DNA of 64,000 nt. Source: Agapanthus africanus (Eukaryota > Streptophyta > Magnoliopsida > Asparagales > Amaryllidaceae). Numbering within the stretch: the first letter of the stretch is position 1; every line of letters begins with the position of its first letter. The translations under genes and the position numbers were made by a program. The notes beneath the pieces are model-generated. The model was not told the DNA's origin. It saw only the letters and a list, made by a program, of their open reading frames with translations, and made no database searches. Positions 24,516 to 36,809 of this stretch are shown one piece after another. The DNA lies in NCBI GenBank assembly GCA_030015575.1, contig JASDDO010000024.1:39456114-39520113 (forward strand), read 5' to 3'.

Positions 24516-26254
24516 TTCACAGACCACCAGAGCTTAAAGTATATCTTTCAGCAACGGGATCTGAATTTGAGACAGCGCCGTTGGATGGAGCTTATGAAGG
24601 ATTATGATTGTGAGATCCTTTATCACCCAGGCAAGGCGAATGTGGTAGCTGATGTTTTGAGTCGTAGGCCCGGGGGTAGCTTGTCTTAGATGAGCGCAGT
24701 TCAGAGACAGTCTTTTGCAGATTGGCAGATCTTGTGCGACAGCAGAGTACAGTTTGAGTTCACTTCCACTGGGAGACAACTTGCTCACGTCCGCGTCCGT
24801 CCACTTCTACTTGATCGTATTCGTGAGGAACAGCCCGCCGATACCCGTTTGTCTGAGATTCTTGAGCATGTTCGGCAGGGTAGAGATTCGGAGTTCTTTA
24901 TTGATGACCAGGGTGTGCTACGCTTCGGGACTCGTTTGTGTGTACCTAATATCGATGGGTTGAGACGCGAGATCCTAGAGCAGGCACATCAATCAGCTTA
25001 TAGTGTTCACCCAGGTTCCACCAAGATGTATCGTGACTTGAGAGATATCTACTGGTGGGCAGGGATGAAGAGTGATATTTCGGATTTCATTTCGAGGTGC
25101 CTGACTTGTCAGCAAGTCAAGGCTGAGCATCAGAGACCGGCAGGAGAATTACAGCCTTTACCCTTTCCAGAGTGGAAATGAGAACAGATCTCCATGGATT
25201 TCATTGTGGGTCTACCCAGGTCCAGTCGAGGGTATGCTCCATTTGGGTGATTGTTGACCGGTTGACGAAAGCGGCTCACTTCCTTCCGGTGAAGACCATT
25301 TTCGGTTATGCTCAGTATGCTCAGTTGTACATTGATGAGATTGTGCGTTTGCACGGCGTTCCCATATGCATCGTATCCGACAGGGGCACCCAGTTCACTA
25401 GCCGTCTTTGGCAGAAGATTCAGGAATCTTTGGGTACCCTATTGAGTTTTAGCACCGCTTTCCATCCGCAGACCGATGGTCAGTCAGAGCGGACTATACA
25501 GACTCTGGAGGATATGCTTCGTGCGTGCGTGCTTGATTTTGTTGGCAGTTGGGATCGTCACTTGCCGTTGATAGAGTTCTCCTACAATAACAGTTATCAG
25601 GAGACGATTCAGATGGAACTTTTTGAGGCTTTGTATGGTAGAAAGTGTTGATCGCCAGTCTGTTGGACCGAACTCAGCGAGAGCAAGATTTTAGGACCCC
25701 AGCTAGTTCAAGAGACTACGGAGAAGATCCAGTTGATTCAGGATAGGATGAGAGCAGCCCAGTGCAGACAGAAGTTTTATGCCGACCGTCATCGTCGCAG
25801 GCTCGAGTTCACAGTGGGGGATCATGTATTCCTACGGATTTCTCCGATGAAGCGCGTGATGAGATTTGGGAAGAAAGGGAAGCTTAGTCCCAGATTTGTA
25901 GGTCCTTTTGAGATTCTTGACCGAGTTGGTACCGTTGCCTATCGTTTTGCACTTCCACCCAGTTTTCCGGATGTTCACCCCATATTCCATGTATCGATGC
26001 TCCGCAAGTACCTTCATGGCCCTTCTCATATGATTCAGCACCAGACCGTTCAGCTAGAGCGCGATCTTTCGTTCACCGAGCAGCCGGTAGTTATATTGGA
26101 TCGGCAGGTGAAGAAACTTCGGTCAAAGGTCTTACCATCTGTGAAGGTTCTTTGGCGTGGCCTGAATAGTGAAAATGTCACTTGGGAGGCCGAGAGCGAG
26201 ATGCGGAAGAAATTCCCTCATCTCTTTGAAGGTACGCATAGTAAGATTTTTTAA
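24516..26254 (+). pseudogene. Element 3 RNase H (end), integrase and chromodomain-like tail
   Basis: RNase H resumes with [20 protein letters not shown] and ends [18 protein letters not shown]. Integrase follows: HHCC zinc region (about 24,970-25,130, with [16 protein letters not shown]), catalytic core (about 25,190-25,650, with [23 protein letters not shown] and [20 protein letters not shown]), and a C-terminal region (25,733-26,254) with PRFVGPFEIL and HPIFHVSMLRKYL. The end (VVILDRQVKKLRSKVLPSVK ... VTWEAESEMRKKFPHLF) is a chromodomain-like tail typical of chromoviruses, which target heterochromatin. The region is broken. Confidence 0.9.
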
Positions 26255-26286
26255 TTCGGGGACGAATTTCTTTAAGGGGGGAAGAT
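26255..26286 (+). other. Element 3 polypurine tract region
   Basis: The GGGGACGAATTTCTTTAAGG sequence followed by GGGGGAAGAT lies directly before the 3' LTR, the usual plus-strand priming site in Tekay/Del elements. Confidence 0.88.
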
Positions 26287-29200
26287 TGTAACACCTTAGA
26301 ATGCGATTAGTGTTAATTAAGAAATAATGCGAGTTTTTAGTAAAAAGTTAACCAAAATAGTTTTCACATATTTTATAAAAATTAATTAATATTTTATTAT
26401 TATTTATTTTGGGCTTGCACACACTTGTGCATGTTAACCTAGGGTTAATTAGGGTTAACCATGCTTAAGTAGCCATGGCACCTTAACCCTCTTTCCATTA
26501 TGTTTTATGTAATTATCTAAATTAATTAGTTTGAAGAATTAAAGGGTTTAAAATTGGGTTTACTTGAGAGAGGAAGAGAGAGAGAGAGAGAGAGAGAGAG
26601 TGAGTGAATGATGAAGCATGGCTTGCATTTAATGAGGAGAGAGAAGGGGGCATGGCTCAATCTAAACTCACACCCCATTTGTCTTCACCACTCTCATCCT
26701 TCACTTATTCAATCCCTCATTCTCACCTCACTCTCATTCTCACTTATTTTCTCTTTATCCTCATCCCTCAACTGAACCCTCACCATTTCATCAGAAACCA
26801 AGCAAAATCTTCACAAAACCTCACTAAAACCCTTCACAAGCCTAGCTAAAGCCACTAAGATGACTTGGAGCATGGAAATCTAGGATTTTTGAGCAAGTGT
26901 GGATAGGTAATGATCTATAACTGTTAATTAGGTGTTTATTATGTTGTGTTGCTTAGTAGTTATCGTTTAGAACACTAAAGTTTTAGTTTTGTGCACATAT
27001 CGTATTTTTAGTGTCATTTTGTGGTGTCTGTGATCTGCTATCACCACGAGTTGTTACTGGAAAATCTAGCAGTATAGTAGTGTTGTGCTAGAGACCCTAA
27101 GTGTTTACCTGAAATCCGGACCCAACCGAACCTCGTTTGGCCGACGACATGTGGGGATTTTCCGGCGAGCTCGGATTTCCTGGGGACTGGGGGTTGTGGT
27201 TTGGAGGGTAGCTGTCTGTAGGTGTTTTGGGGTGTTTGGTAATGCTAGATTTTTATGTTTTGACAGTAGGTAAAATTTGGGACCACTTAGCTAATTTTAG
27301 GTGTTTCGGCAAAGTGCGATACGATTGATCCGACGTAGTTTAAGTGTTTCGGGTAGCTTGCATTCGTGGGTTTGATTTTGATGATGTCGCTACACACGTT
27401 AGCCCCTAAGCGAACCCTTTTGTAGCTTAAGAGAACCGATTCGTTAATTGGCGTTGTGTTCGTTTATTATTGGGTAGTTTGCTAAATCCACGCGTTATTG
27501 TGTTTTGTGTTAATCGGATCGCAGGCGGGGACTTCGGACGCTGCGAAGAAAGGAAAACAGGTGGTCGGATTTACCTAGCTCGAGATCATCTATGAGTAGA
27601 TTTAACATCTACGGGGAAATCGCCCGTATGGCGTTAAGCGTCAGGGCTAGATATGATATTATCGCCGCGTGTTTATATGCATATATGTTGATTGTGCATG
27701 AGTATCATTGCATACCTTTACTTGTTGTGCCTTGACTTAGTACCTAGTGGACACTGCACCATTACTGACGGTTCATATTGCACGAGCACTAAATTGTATG
27801 CTACACCCACACCATCGGTAATTGCCATGACACGCACAACCTATACACATATGTGGTATTGTATTCGTTATTGACATTGAAACGTTGATTCTTGTTCTAT
27901 TGCGCATATGAAATGCATCGTGCATACATAGCTACATGCACACCTTTATATGATGTTGCATTTGATTTTGGAGGAAATTGGGAACTTTGTGATATATTTA
28001 AAAACTGGATTCATTTAAAAGAGCGGTTTTCCCTTGATATGCTCATACTATTGTTTTATGTTGCATATATCATATTTCATGGATTTATGCATTGAGATAC
28101 GGATTTCATGTGATTTATGGATTTGAGAACCGTGGGGATATTTCAAGAAATTATGCATTGTTTTGAAAACCCGGTTTCTCTTGATATGATATTTCGATGC
28201 ATCTACCATGAGTTTTCTCGGTTCTGAGATTGTGTTAGAAACCCGATTCGAGGAGCTGGATGATCTGTTTGCAGGTTCATGGTGGACCCGATATGGTACC
28301 GCGGGGCAAGAAAGGGATGTTGTGCAGTAGACGATGAGCCTGGCGGTAGGAGCACTACCTACCGGTGATTGGTTGGACCTGGCGATTATCCGGAGGATAC
28401 CGACCGGAGTCATGATATGGATATGGGCCGATCCGGACTGACGGAGCCCGAGTTATGTGGATTTATGTGTCGATGTTGGACATGAGTATTTCATGTTTCG
28501 AGTGTCGATGTTTGGCACTCAGGTTCCATGAGATTTACGGATATGAGGGCCGATCAGAGTGATGGCGCCTGAGGTATTGGGATTTGGGGTGTCGTTGATG
28601 GACATCGATTTTCCACAATGATGATTCATTGATTATGATATGTTTTATTCCATACTCAGTAGTTATTTGATATGCATTGCTTCATGTATTTGTAGTACCT
28701 GATGGAGTACCTTGATCATGATTGTTGCATATCCATATTACCATATTTATACTATCAGATTGCATGAGATAGATTATCGTTGTACGTGCATACCTGCGAT
28801 TATCTGTATGATATTACCTACTATTCACGAGTTGGCAACTCACCCCTGTTGTGCCACGGTGTTTTGCAGACTTGACTATCAGAGTAGTCGCGATATGGCT
28901 TCTTATTGTATCTTTTTCAGCGGATACCGTTACGGTTGGCTGTGAGCCTTTTTGCTGTAGGTGGGTTGTGGATATCCGATTACATCTATTGTATCTCTTA
29001 TTGTATCTAGTACTCTCCATCTACCACTTTCATGTATTGACTTAGATACGAGTTGTGGGGACGATATTGTATATTTTGTGACTCTAGGTGTCGAGCTCGT
29101 GTGAGTCGGCCTTTATTATGTAGTTTTACCTCTTTATGCTATTTATCATTATATTGTCTATTTCTTCGCTACAGCGTCATATATATACTTGTGGTGGTTG

Positions 29201-29486
29201 TTTCCGACTTTGGGCGTGATTTGCTCCCATTTGGGGATGCTTTAATTTATATTCTATGTTTGTACCAGTTTCGGGGCTAGTTTTTACAAAGGAGGTGCTA
29301 CCAAAATTTTTAAGAAATTGAACCTAAGCTTTAAAATTTTACTTGAGATTTCCAAATATTTTTAACAATGTTTTTATCACTTATATGGTTTAGTTTTCTG
29401 GGTTTTCGGCTTACTTAAATTGCGTTACGCCTGTTGACGTTACGTGGTTTAAGTGCCGGTCACGTGCCAAATTTTGGGTCGTGACA
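26287..29486 (+). repeat. Element 3, 3' LTR
   Basis: A 3200-bp direct repeat of 16,084-19,264, ending GGGTCGTGACA, followed by target duplication ATTTA. It has a longer GA microsatellite (26,572-26,601) than its partner. Confidence 0.93.
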
Positions 29487-29491
29487 ATTTA

Positions 29492-29574
29492 TTTAGGGAA
29501 TGACCTTCTTTAGATAAATATACCGCGGGCTTACCACGTCACCGTTTCCGTCTACTGGGAAGCGGGACGTGACA
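29492..29574 (+). repeat. Element A, 5' LTR, terminal piece
   Basis: Continues the LTR interrupted at 16,083. It matches the end of S1 (35,863-35,945) and ends in the shared terminus CTGGGAAGCGGGACGTGACA. Confidence 0.88.
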
Positions 29575-29846
29575 GGTTTTGTTGGTGGCCCATGCAGGTC
29601 CGTTTTGCATGAAGTTATAAACAATATACCACAAGAATTAATGAATTCAACGAATATTTACATTCCTTGCATTTCAAATTCCTTGAATCTATCCTAACCT
29701 ATCTTTTATACCAAGGTGATGGACTCTCCGAACAATACCAGCAGAAACGTCAACGGCAATACTCCACCACCTACACCACCACCACCACCTACTGTTGTAG
29801 CTCCTATCATTGAGCAAACGGTACTTCTTGAGGCTATCAAGAGCTT
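29575..29846 (+). mobile_element. Element A interior, leader and start of gag
   Basis: Leader directly after A's 5' LTR, then an ATG at 29,719 opening MDSPNNTSRNVNGN and a Pro/Thr-rich run (PPPTPPPPPTVV). The coding sequence is interrupted at 29,847 by solo LTR S1 and similar gag sequence follows S1. No clean primer-binding site is recognisable after the LTR. A leader this divergent fits an old element. Confidence 0.65.
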
Positions 29847-29954
29847 TGTAACGACTCTAAAATCACTGTACATAAATTTCTTGTATTTCACAGTAAAGGG
29901 TATTACAACATGTGTAAGAGTTAAAAGTTATTTTTGTTAAATAAAAGCAAGAAG

Positions 29955-30020
29955 CAACTTGTAGCTCACTGGTAAAACCTTACACTGCTGTGATATAGCC
30001 TGTCTGTTCGAATCCCATCA
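29955..30020 (+). other. tRNA-like A-box/B-box module in S1
   Basis: GTAGCTCACTGGTAAAACC resembles the D-arm/A box of a tRNA. CTGTTCGAATCCCAT, about 25 bases later, resembles the T-arm/B box. S2 and S3 have matching modules at the same relative place. It could be an old tRNA or SINE fragment carried by the LTR family. Whether RNA polymerase III uses it is unknown. Confidence 0.6.
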
Positions 30021-31275
30021 AACACAATATTTTTTCAGATTTTTCTTTTTAATTTTTCAGAAGCCCAAGAGTTGTACGTGCAATTCACGGAGAAACGAAA
30101 AATTTCAGAAAAATCAAACAGGCGTAATGAGGTGTACACACCAAACATGACACGTGGCACAAATCTCGAGACAACCCAACCAAATTCAACCGTCCGTTTC
30201 CTCAATATGGCCGCTACCGACGGTTAAAAATGCCCCAATCGCCTCCGTGCTTTGCACACTTATCCCTTCGACTCCCCTTAACTCCCCTGCACTGTTTGAT
30301 TTTCCTGCAATAAAATAGAGACACTTCAATTCACCATTTAACATATTTTTAATGCATTTTAATCCAAAATTTTAATTCCCAAATCCTAATTCTTCACTAT
30401 AAATACCACCCCATGCCCTAGCTCTTCCCCATTCTGAAATTTCTAGCTAAAATTCTCTCAAACTCTCTAAGTGCCAAGTGGAGTTAAGCCCCCAAGTGGA
30501 GTAGCAAGCCAATCTCGACGACCGGAGCATCTCCGACGAAACCACGACCCCCGAGGGCTTCTTTGATCTCTTATTAACCACCTTAAACACATAATTCCCT
30601 TCACCTCTATCCTTTTCCATCTCAAAACAAATTAAAATAATCCGACAAAAGAGGAGTTATCTCTGATATAGTTTTCTTTTTAATATTTGTAATGCGTGTG
30701 ATAAGCAAATTAAATCAAATTAATATGATACACTAATATTAACCTTATTCACATCATTTAGTTTTTAGTTTAACAAAATTTTTATATGAAACAAACATTT
30801 AACGGACTTTTTCGTTAAAATACCATAAAGTTTAGTATAACACTTCTCGATAATTAGTTTAAATGCCTTTAGAAAAACTTTACGGGGCAATGACCTACCT
30901 TACACGCACACATGGTCTCATAGCACGGTATTCTAGATCTATGGTTCATTTAAAGTATAGGTTTTTGCATTAAAATACCACACTTTTACAAAACGGGTTT
31001 TTTTAATCGGTATTTTAAACTCCTTAGCAATTACGTCTCTACAACCCTCGTTAGGGGACTCACTAATGGATGGTGTGGATTATCGCACATCCTTGGGACA
31101 GTAAAGCAAGATGCAGAACTCCTCACAGAGTATTCGGTCTCGAAAGGAAATAAAAATACGGTTTTTAAAAAACGTGACTTTTCTAAACAAAACTAATTTT
31201 TGAAAAATTATATAAAAATCATAAATCGTATTTTCAATAAAAACAAATTAAGAAACTATATTTTTAAAACGAATG

Positions 31276-34200
31276 TGTCACGCCCCGCTTCCCGGTATAC
31301 GGCGAAGGGGACGCGACGAGGCCCGCTACGTATATACTCAGAAGTACATACGCTAAGCGTATCTAAGCAATATAAAATAAATACACAAGAGACAAGATAT
31401 AAAAGGAATAGCAACTTTTATTTATTAACATTCTTTTGTACAATGCATGAAAAGGAAATACAACTGAAATAAAATGATGCCTAAACAGTGGCATAACAGG
31501 AAATGAAAAAAAAATACAGAAAGGAAAAGTGTACAATGAAAATAAAGTGCAGGGTCTTCGACAAACTGCTCCAAGTCTTCTTGAGATGGCTCGATCTCCG
31601 CCGGGTCCAAACTACCTGACGACATTCAAAGAAGAAAGAAATAGAATGTCGTCAGCGAACAGGTCGCTCGGTAAGTCCCAAAGTTAAGGGAGAAATAGAC
31701 AGAGAGTAAGAGAGAGAGAGAGTAGCTTTTAATGTTGTATTATAATATTGTAATGTTGTATTAACGCTGTTGTTTGTAGACTGGTACAGAAGATGCCAGT
31801 GTATACGAGGGGAGTCCCACTTACACCGGGGACCTTGGTAACCTGTAGTACAAGGCTCCGTCGATAATACCACGGAACAACGGCATGGATGTAATTACGT
31901 CTTAAGTGACCACCTCGTGCCACCTTTAACATATTCCTTACCAGTCTACCCCTTAAACCCCGCGATGTCTTGTTTGTATTGTTATCTTGTAAATTGTATT
32001 GATTGTAAGATTGATTGAATGACCGAAACCATGATATCAGTAAGCGGTTGTAACCATAGAGTCATGTAAATGGAATAACTGAGATTTATGTAAAAGGAAT
32101 AGGTATATCCATGGTTCGGTTCGGTCAAGATGTATAGATTGGTATTGGATTCATGAATTCATGAGTTCATATTGAAGTGGAAACTTATAGATTATAGATT
32201 GACTTGAATCATATTCAAGTCAGATTAATCAGACTCAAACCCGAGTCAGACAATCAGAAATGTGAATCGAAGTCTTATAATTACTAAGGTCCTTAGAGTA
32301 ATTTATAAAACTTGAGGGGTTTTTATGTAAAAATACTTTTATATACTTTTCAAAATACATCTCAAGTATTTATTGTTCGTCTTTAGAGTTGTAATGATGG
32401 TGGATTTTATGTTGTGACATTTCTAGTGAAAATGTCCTAGTTATAGGTATTTATCTGTAATATTGATTCTTTGAAGTTCATGGTATTTTAGTGTAAAATT
32501 TATTATTGTGATTTTTAGGAAAAAGTGGAAATTTTATATTATAATAAAATAGATATTTAAATGATAAATATACATATGTTTATACAAAAATAATTTTTAA
32601 TAAATATTTTATATTCCAAAAATCTCATTTTCTTAAGATGTCGTATTTTAAACCTTTCGAGACCGAATGCTCCTTGCGGAGGTCTGAATCTCGCACTACT
32701 AGCCCGAGGGTGCGCGATAAACCGCACGATCCCGAACGGGTTCCCCAAAGATGGGTTGTAGCGGCGCTTTGCAAAGATTGTAAAATACTAATCTTTTAGA
32801 AAACGGTTTTATAAAGTAAAAGGTATTTATTTGCAAGGTGTAATTTTCCGTATTTTAGGTTCTAGGGTTTCCTAAGCCAACTAGCCTATTTCTAAATGGT
32901 CTAAACGACAAGTCGTTAGAAGCCTCAAATCGACTCTTCACCGCCAATTGCGGCCAGGTAAGTGCCAGGTAAGTGGGAGGCTCTCCACTACAAGTAGTGA
33001 CCCTAATTAAGTAACCACTTGCCTTAGACACACTTGTCTAGACACCACAAAGTCAGGTTTAGATAAACGATCGATGTCTACAACTTATCGTATTTTTCCT
33101 ATTAAAGATATTGTTTAAACAAATGTATCAAACCTAAACTTTTATAAAAGGTTTTATTAAGAAATTGTATTTTAATGTAAAATCTTGTTTTATCGTATTA
33201 GGAGTTTTCAAGATAGCGTATTATGGTTGCATGTGTGTGTGTGAGGAGGTAGGTCATTACCTCGTGATCTATTTTAAGGTATAGCAATGTTAACGGGTTA
33301 AATGCGAAATTGAAACATGATGGTATTAAAGTGAAAAAATACGGTAAGTTAAAAAGGTTATCATTTCATGTGTGAAAACTTATTCAAATTGATTTTTACA
33401 AGTTTAATAATCATGATAAAGATGTTTAGACATGTTTGAATTGATTAGAAGTGAAATTTTATAGAAAACCGAATCGAAAATCGGATTTGTTCCAATTCCG
33501 TCGGGTTTCGTAATTTCGTATTTTTGAGAATTAGAAAGGGAGATAGAATGGGACTTACGGGTTTCGATCTATACTAAAGAGTATAGGGGAACTAAAGAAG
33601 TTGCCGAGGCGTTGCTTCGTCGCCGGTTGTTTCTAAAAACGTCGCCGGAATTCCCGCCGGAATCTTGTCGGAGCTTCGCCGCGAACTCGATTTCAAAGTA
33701 CACCCTTCTTGTAACAATTTTGAGAGAGTAAATCTAGTGTTTTGGGATGAGAGAATAGAGGGTAGGGGGTCTATTTATAGGGTAGGGTAGGGTAGATGAA
33801 AGGTTTTTATTTTAAAAAAAATTGTAAAAATTAAAGAAAAACATTAAAATTTGCAGTAAATAGGGTGTAATTAACACTCGGAAACCGATCTAATAAAATG
33901 GTGTGTACAGGGGGTTAAGGAATGCCAAAAGCCACAAATTTCATTTTGGGGACTTGGCCGTCCGGCCGAGTCCGGTGGTCGTTGGGTGGGGATTCTTTTG
34001 ACGTAGCTCCTAGTATTTTTACTTTTTAGGGTTCAGTTCAACTTTTGGGAGTTATGGCCTGTGGACTGTTGGGCTTCCAAGAATTTTAAAAGAAAAATAA
34101 TCTAAAAATAATGTGGGGCATGGGATTTGAACTCTGGTGGCTTGGTTCAGCAGTGCAAGGTATTACCAATGAGCTACAAGCTCCTTCTTGTAATTATTGT

Positions 34201-34437
34201 GGTATTTAATTACTTAAAATGATAGCAGCAAGAATAAATACTCCTAGTATACATTAAATTTAAAGTAATTTCTTGTACACTAAAAATGGAGTTATTACAT
34301 TCTTGTAGCTTGTAATTAAAAACAAAATAATTACCTATATCTTGTGCTCATGCTAAAATGCCCTTTTGTGGATTTTGAAAATTTTTAATTTAAAAATTTG
34401 TATAGAAAAAGGGTATAAGAAAATTAGGGTTGTTACA
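31276..34437 (-). mobile_element. S2: minus-strand solo LTR inside S1
   Basis: A 3162-bp LTR reading TGTAACAACCCTAATTTTC to GGGAAGCGGGGCGTGACA on the minus strand. Perfect target duplication GAATG flanks it (31,271-31,275 and 34,438-34,442). The sequence on its two sides matches the uninterrupted A LTR at about 14,700-14,740, confirming the empty site. No interior remains. It carries the tRNA-like module at 34,122-34,181. Confidence 0.93.
34122..34181 (-). other. tRNA-like A-box/B-box module in S2
   Basis: On the minus strand, GTAGCTCATTGGTAATACC is followed by CTGCTG and then CCAGAGTTCAAATCCCA. This is the same arrangement as in S1 and S3. Confidence 0.6.
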
Positions 34438-35950
34438 GAATGATTAAATTTTTTTAATAAAATAGCACCAAGTTTCTAAAAGAGCTAGTTTTCATAAAAA
34501 AAAACCATAAACTTTCAAAAAGCTAGGTTTTATCACCAAAACACCATAACAATTAAAATACATGTTTCATGAAAACCCTAAATGTTATAAATCACCCTCG
34601 AGGTTTATTTTTAAACTATATTAAAGTATTTTTCATAAACCCCCCTCGAGATATGCAAACAATACTAAGGACTCTAAATTAATATAGGTTTAAGCGGGAT
34701 CAATTCTTTTAAGACCCACGGAGCCGGAGAAAGTGAGTTCTTGCCTATTCAAGTTAGACCATTTAACAGAATTATCAATAGCAATTGTCTTGAAAAAGAC
34801 ACAAATCCTGCTGTCTATGTGTAGCAGTTGCCGATTTCTCCCGAACATAAGATTTTTAACGGTTTAAAACAATTCCTATGAAAAAGACTTGAACTCAAAT
34901 CCAAACTCAAATCTAAATTTGAACTCGAACTCGAACACAAACTCGAACTCTAACCCAACTCGAATCTAAACCTGAACATGAACTCGAATCCAATCTACTC
35001 AAACCAACTTGACTCGAACCAACTTGACTCGAACCAAGGTTGCAATTGTCATGACTCGCATATTACTCGACTCACTCGACTACATTCTACACATTTTGCA
35101 ATCTATGATTTCAATCAAGACATGTTAATCAATCAAAAAAAACAATTAAGTATATTAACTAGTTATAATATATTATACTCGGGGTGCTTGGGATAGTTTC
35201 TTGTGTGAATCCAATGGAGTTTCAGGAGTCCCGTATTAACCTTTTTTTTATTTTACTCGAATGTCATTCGGGTTGACTCATCCACAGCTTAGAGCCCTGA
35301 TACTAACACATGAAATGGGCCCATGTTTTTTACTGCTGGGGCCCCACTCTTGAGCTTGTGAATACTTCTACGGCTGTGTTGACATTCACACTTGGAACTT
35401 AACGTTCACATAGTGACTATATAGAGACCTACAATATATACTTACCCAGGAATTTATACTCTTACTCATCATATATATTCTACACTTGTCATTTTCTTTA
35501 CTCTTACTTTACTCTTACTTATCTTTGGGACTTACTGAGCGCAAGTTCGCAGACGGGCATTTCACCCACCTTTGTTTTCTTGGAATGTTCGTCAGATACT
35601 GTCGAGACGGAAGAAGTTGACGCTACTGAGGAGGATTACGACCAGATAGCTACTCAAAACTAGCTCAGCTTCACTTTTCTTCAGTTGATATATGCCACTT
35701 GTTTAGGCATTTTCCTTCTTGTATTTAGTTTCCAGCATAAACTCATGTACTTGTATATATTTGAAGTTGAATGTAAATAAAAATGTTTGTTGAAAAAAAA
35801 TTTACAGTCTCCATTTATTTTTGTATTGTGTATTATTGTTTTCAATACGCTTGGTATATTTATTTAGGGAATGACCTTCTCTGGATAAATATGCCGTGGG
35901 TTTGTCACGTCACCATTTCCGTCTACTGGGAAGCGGGGCGTGACAAGCCT

Positions 35951-36809
35951 ATTGGAGGGTTAGCAGCAGCAGACTGCTATCCTTATGAACCGCCCCGAAG
36001 CCGAAGTATCCGGAGTTAAGCAATTTCGGGCATTGCACCCAAAGAACTTCTCAGATAAGGAGAGCCCGTTTGAGGCAGAAGAATGGGCTCAAGCTATCGA
36101 GTATGACCTGGCAGCGGCTCAAGTGCCAGATATAACCTGGGTGAGAGTTATTAAATTGCAACTGACCGATAGCGCCAGAGTTTGGTAGAAGGCTGAGGAG
36201 AGCCGTCTCGCGCAACCCATAGAATGAAGAACATTCTGATACCTTTTCGATGCCAAGTACTTCTCAGAGATTGCCCGCTTTGACATGGAGCAACAATTCA
36301 TCCATTTACAACAAGGCTCGATATAGGTCAAGTCAGTAGATGAATATGCTGCTGAGTTTACCATGCTCGGCAGGTAAGATATAGTCTCAAATTCAATTTT
36401 CTAATCTCACTCACAACACTGCTAACACAAGGTCGTAAAAGGTTTGCCTCCCGATTAAGCACTTAAATTCAGCATTGATTTGCAACCCGTCGCACAACCA
36501 GTAATAAAAGTTCCATAACGATTAAGTCCGGAGGGATTGAAGGAGATCCGTATTCAGTTGGACGAACTACTGAAGAAGGGTTGGATCCGACCCAGTACTT
36601 CAAGTTAGGGATCTCCGGTGTTACTAGTGAAGAAGAAGGAAGGTACCTACAGATTGTGCGTGGATTATCGAGCTCTGAATGAGGTGACAATTAAAAACAA
36701 GTATCTGTTACCTCGCATCGTTGACCTTTTCGATCAATTAAGTGGATCTTGTGTCTTTTCAAAATTAGATCTTCGTTCAGAATATCATCAGGTGAAGGTC
36801 AAGGAGGTC
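35951..36809 (+). mobile_element. Element A interior: gag remainder and start of reverse transcriptase (fossil)
   Basis: Gag sequence resumes after S1 with a retrotransposon-gag-like stretch (about 36,015-36,360, including FRALHPKNFSDKESPFEAEE and a later YAAEFTMLGR). A reverse transcriptase start follows (about 36,510-36,809, with [35 protein letters not shown] and [19 protein letters not shown]). The protease expected between them is not seen, so internal sequence has been lost. S3 interrupts the reverse transcriptase at 36,810. Heavily broken. Confidence 0.82.

Larger units (their letters stand above)
16084..29486 (+). mobile_element. Element 3: full-length Tekay-like Gypsy retrotransposon (fossil)
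   Basis: A complete plus-strand element with LTRs at 16,084-19,264 and 26,287-29,486. It is flanked by the 5-bp target duplication ATTTA (16,079-16,083 and 29,487-29,491). It has a tRNA-Met primer site, gag with a zinc knuckle, protease, reverse transcriptase, RNase H, integrase with a chromodomain-like tail, and a polypurine tract. The order is that of the Tekay/Del chromovirus lineage. A Copia-like solo LTR is inserted in the RNase H region. The reading frames are broken by about ten breaks, so the element is dead. The LTR pair differs at roughly 2-3% of sites by eye, implying about one to two million years. It is inserted in the 5' LTR of element A. Confidence 0.93.
29847..35945 (+). mobile_element. 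S1: solo LTR of element A's family, itself holding S2
   Basis: Runs from TGTAACGACTC to CTGGGAAGCGGGGCGTGACA. About 2.9 kb remains after removing S2 and its duplication. Flanks are AGCTT (29,842-29,846) and AGCCT (35,946-35,950), a 4-of-5 matching target duplication. Gag-like sequence of element A lies on both sides, so S1 inserted in A's gag. Its right two thirds match A's 5' LTR pieces. It carries a tRNA-like module near its start (29,955-30,020). No coding interior is present. ORFs inside it are short and AT-rich. Confidence 0.88.

Noticed and set aside
29716-29940. Pro-rich ORF as an independent host gene
   Set aside because: It directly follows A's 5' LTR and gag-like sequence continues past S1, so it is the start of A's gag; the ORF's end lies inside S1.
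29955-30020. Functional tRNA gene
   Set aside because: Only A-box and B-box resemblance is visible; I cannot draw a complete cloverleaf with acceptor and anticodon arms.
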